22,519 bases of DNA, taken from contig DASYSL010000080.1 in NCBI GenBank assembly GCA_036003365.1, positions 1 through 22,519 on the forward strand, given 5' to 3'. The stretch's first letter is position 1; each line of letters opens with the position of its first letter. Source of the DNA: DASYSL01 sp036003365. Lineage in GTDB: Bacteria > Eisenbacteria > RBG-16-71-46 > DASYSL01. Below, one piece after another: positions 21,744 through 22,519 of this stretch. The notes beneath the pieces were generated by a model that was not told the origin of the DNA, did no database searches, and saw only the letters and a program-made list of their open reading frames with translations. The position numbers and the translations under genes were made by a program.

Positions 21744-22519
21744 ATGGTCACGGCTCTCCCCATGCAGGATCCCTTTGGGCGCACGATCACCTACGTGCGC
21801 ATCTCGGTCACCGACCGGTGCAACCTGCGCTGCACCTACTGCATGCCCGACGGTTATCTGGGCGGCGAGCGCCCGCAGGACATCCTTTCTTATGAAGAGA
21901 TCCGCACCGTGGCCGAGGCCATGGTGCGCTGCGGCGTGCGCAAGTTTCGCCTCACGGGCGGCGAGCCGCTGGTGCGCAAGGAGCTGCACCGCCTGGTCGG
22001 CTACCTGCGCTCGTTCCCCGAAGTCGAGGACCTGGCGCTTTCGACCAACGCCGTCCTCCTGGCGCGCGAGGCCGAGCGGCTCAAGGCGGCGGGCCTCAAT
22101 CGGGTCAACATCTCGCTCGACACGCTCAACCCCGAGACCTTCCGGCGGATCTCGGTGAACCAATCGCTCGACCAGGTGCTCGAAGGCATCGCCGCGGCCG
22201 AGTCGCTGGGCCTCTCGCCCATCAAGCTCAACTGCGTGGTCATGCGCGGCGTGAACGACGACGAAGTGACCGATCTCGCGCGCACCACGATCGAGAAGGG
22301 CTGGACGGTGCGCTTCATCGAGGTCATGCCCATGCGCCAGAACCCGGGCAAGCAGGCGCCGCTCTACGTGTCGGCGGAAGAGATCCGGGCGCGCCTCGAG
22401 ACCGAGTTCGGCGCGTTGACCGAGGAGCCGCGCGAGTCGTTCGCCGGACCCTCGAGCGACTACCGGATCCCCGGCGCGCTTGGGCGCATCGGCTTCATCA
22501 CGCCGCTCTCGCACACCTT
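21744..22519 (+). CDS. moaA: GTP 3',8-cyclase MoaA (N-terminal part, runs off window)
   Basis: At least 258 codons, open at the right edge. Radical-SAM enzyme of molybdenum cofactor biosynthesis, which converts GTP to 3',8-cyclo-7,8-dihydro-GTP. The N terminus DPFGRTITYVRISVTDRCNLRCTYCMP carries the Cx3Cx2C motif for the SAM-binding cluster. FRLTGGEPLVRKEL (GGEP SAM motif), NISLDTLNPETFRRIS and RFIEVMPM follow at the expected places. The second 4Fe-4S cluster cysteines, near the C terminus, are beyond the window. Start choice: ATG 21744 or in-frame ATG 21762 (MQDPFGRT). Neither has a well-spaced ribosome-binding site. The first is favoured by a TTGCCC-N18-TAGGCT element ending 8 nt upstream; the second by similarity of length to other MoaA proteins. 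Confidence 0.95.
   Translation, partial: MVTALPMQDPFGRTITYVRISVTDRCNLRCTYCMPDGYLGGERPQDILSYEEIRTVAEAMVRCGVRKFRLTGGEPLVRKELHRLVGYLRSFPEVEDLALSTNAVLLAREAERLKAAGLNRVNISLDTLNPETFRRISVNQSLDQVLEGIAAAESLGLSPIKLNCVVMRGVNDDEVTDLARTTIEKGWTVRFIEVMPMRQNPGKQAPLYVSAEEIRARLETEFGALTEEPRESFAGPSSDYRIPGALGRIGFITPLSHT

Overview
The window is GC-rich bacterial chromosome with dense genes, short gaps and no insertion sequences, integrases, tRNAs or rRNAs. The organism is probably an uncultured FCB-type or Eisenbacteria-like Gram-negative: it encodes an outer-membrane barrel protein, a seven-motif FG-GAP protein ending in a FlgD-like domain of the kind used as a surface-sorting tail in that group, a long-form NfeD protease with its slipin, and several GTG/TTG starts. 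This placement is inference from gene content.

Layout. 1-573 (-): edge-truncated helix-hairpin-helix protein. 706-3497 (-): four-gene operon nfeD > slipin > SelW-like protein > osmC, closed by a hairpin terminator. 3656-5560 (+): divergent GAF/AAA+ sigma-54 activator. 5561-5818: palindrome-rich gap. 5819-7063 (-): arginase and cold-shock protein. 7262-10965 (-): TPR protein, A-type Fe-S carrier, RecB/Cas4-type nuclease, outer-membrane barrel. 11117-13622 (+): lipoprotein, Eis-like acetyltransferase, secreted unknown protein. 13623-13867: second palindrome-rich gap. 13868-14812 (+): DtxR-family regulator and a small unknown gene. 14781-19685 (-): operon dinB-like > SbcD/YhaO-like nuclease > YhaN/SbcC-like ATPase. 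19825-21714 (+): FG-GAP surface protein. 21744-end (+): moaA.

The most notable observation is that the SelW/Rdx-family gene in the nfeD operon is read correctly only through an in-frame UGA at 1378-1376. This gives the redox motif C-x-x-U. A 6-bp hairpin with a GU-containing 5-nt loop starts 11 nt after the UGA, which fits a bacterial SECIS. The gene's own AGGAG and ATG lie upstream of the UGA. It sits between a membrane-quality-control pair and an OsmC peroxidase, suggesting a membrane and peroxide stress operon with a selenoprotein reductant.

Other points: the SbcD-like nuclease appears to use a CTG start, because the only standard start would delete the catalytic Asp. A family of three short palindromic repeats with compensatory substitutions occupies the two long gaps. 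The DtxR-type gene has a self-operator candidate over its -10 and an extra four-Cys cluster. Several genes share a TTGCNN-N17/18-TAGNYT promoter-like pattern, some placed so that the transcript would be leaderless.
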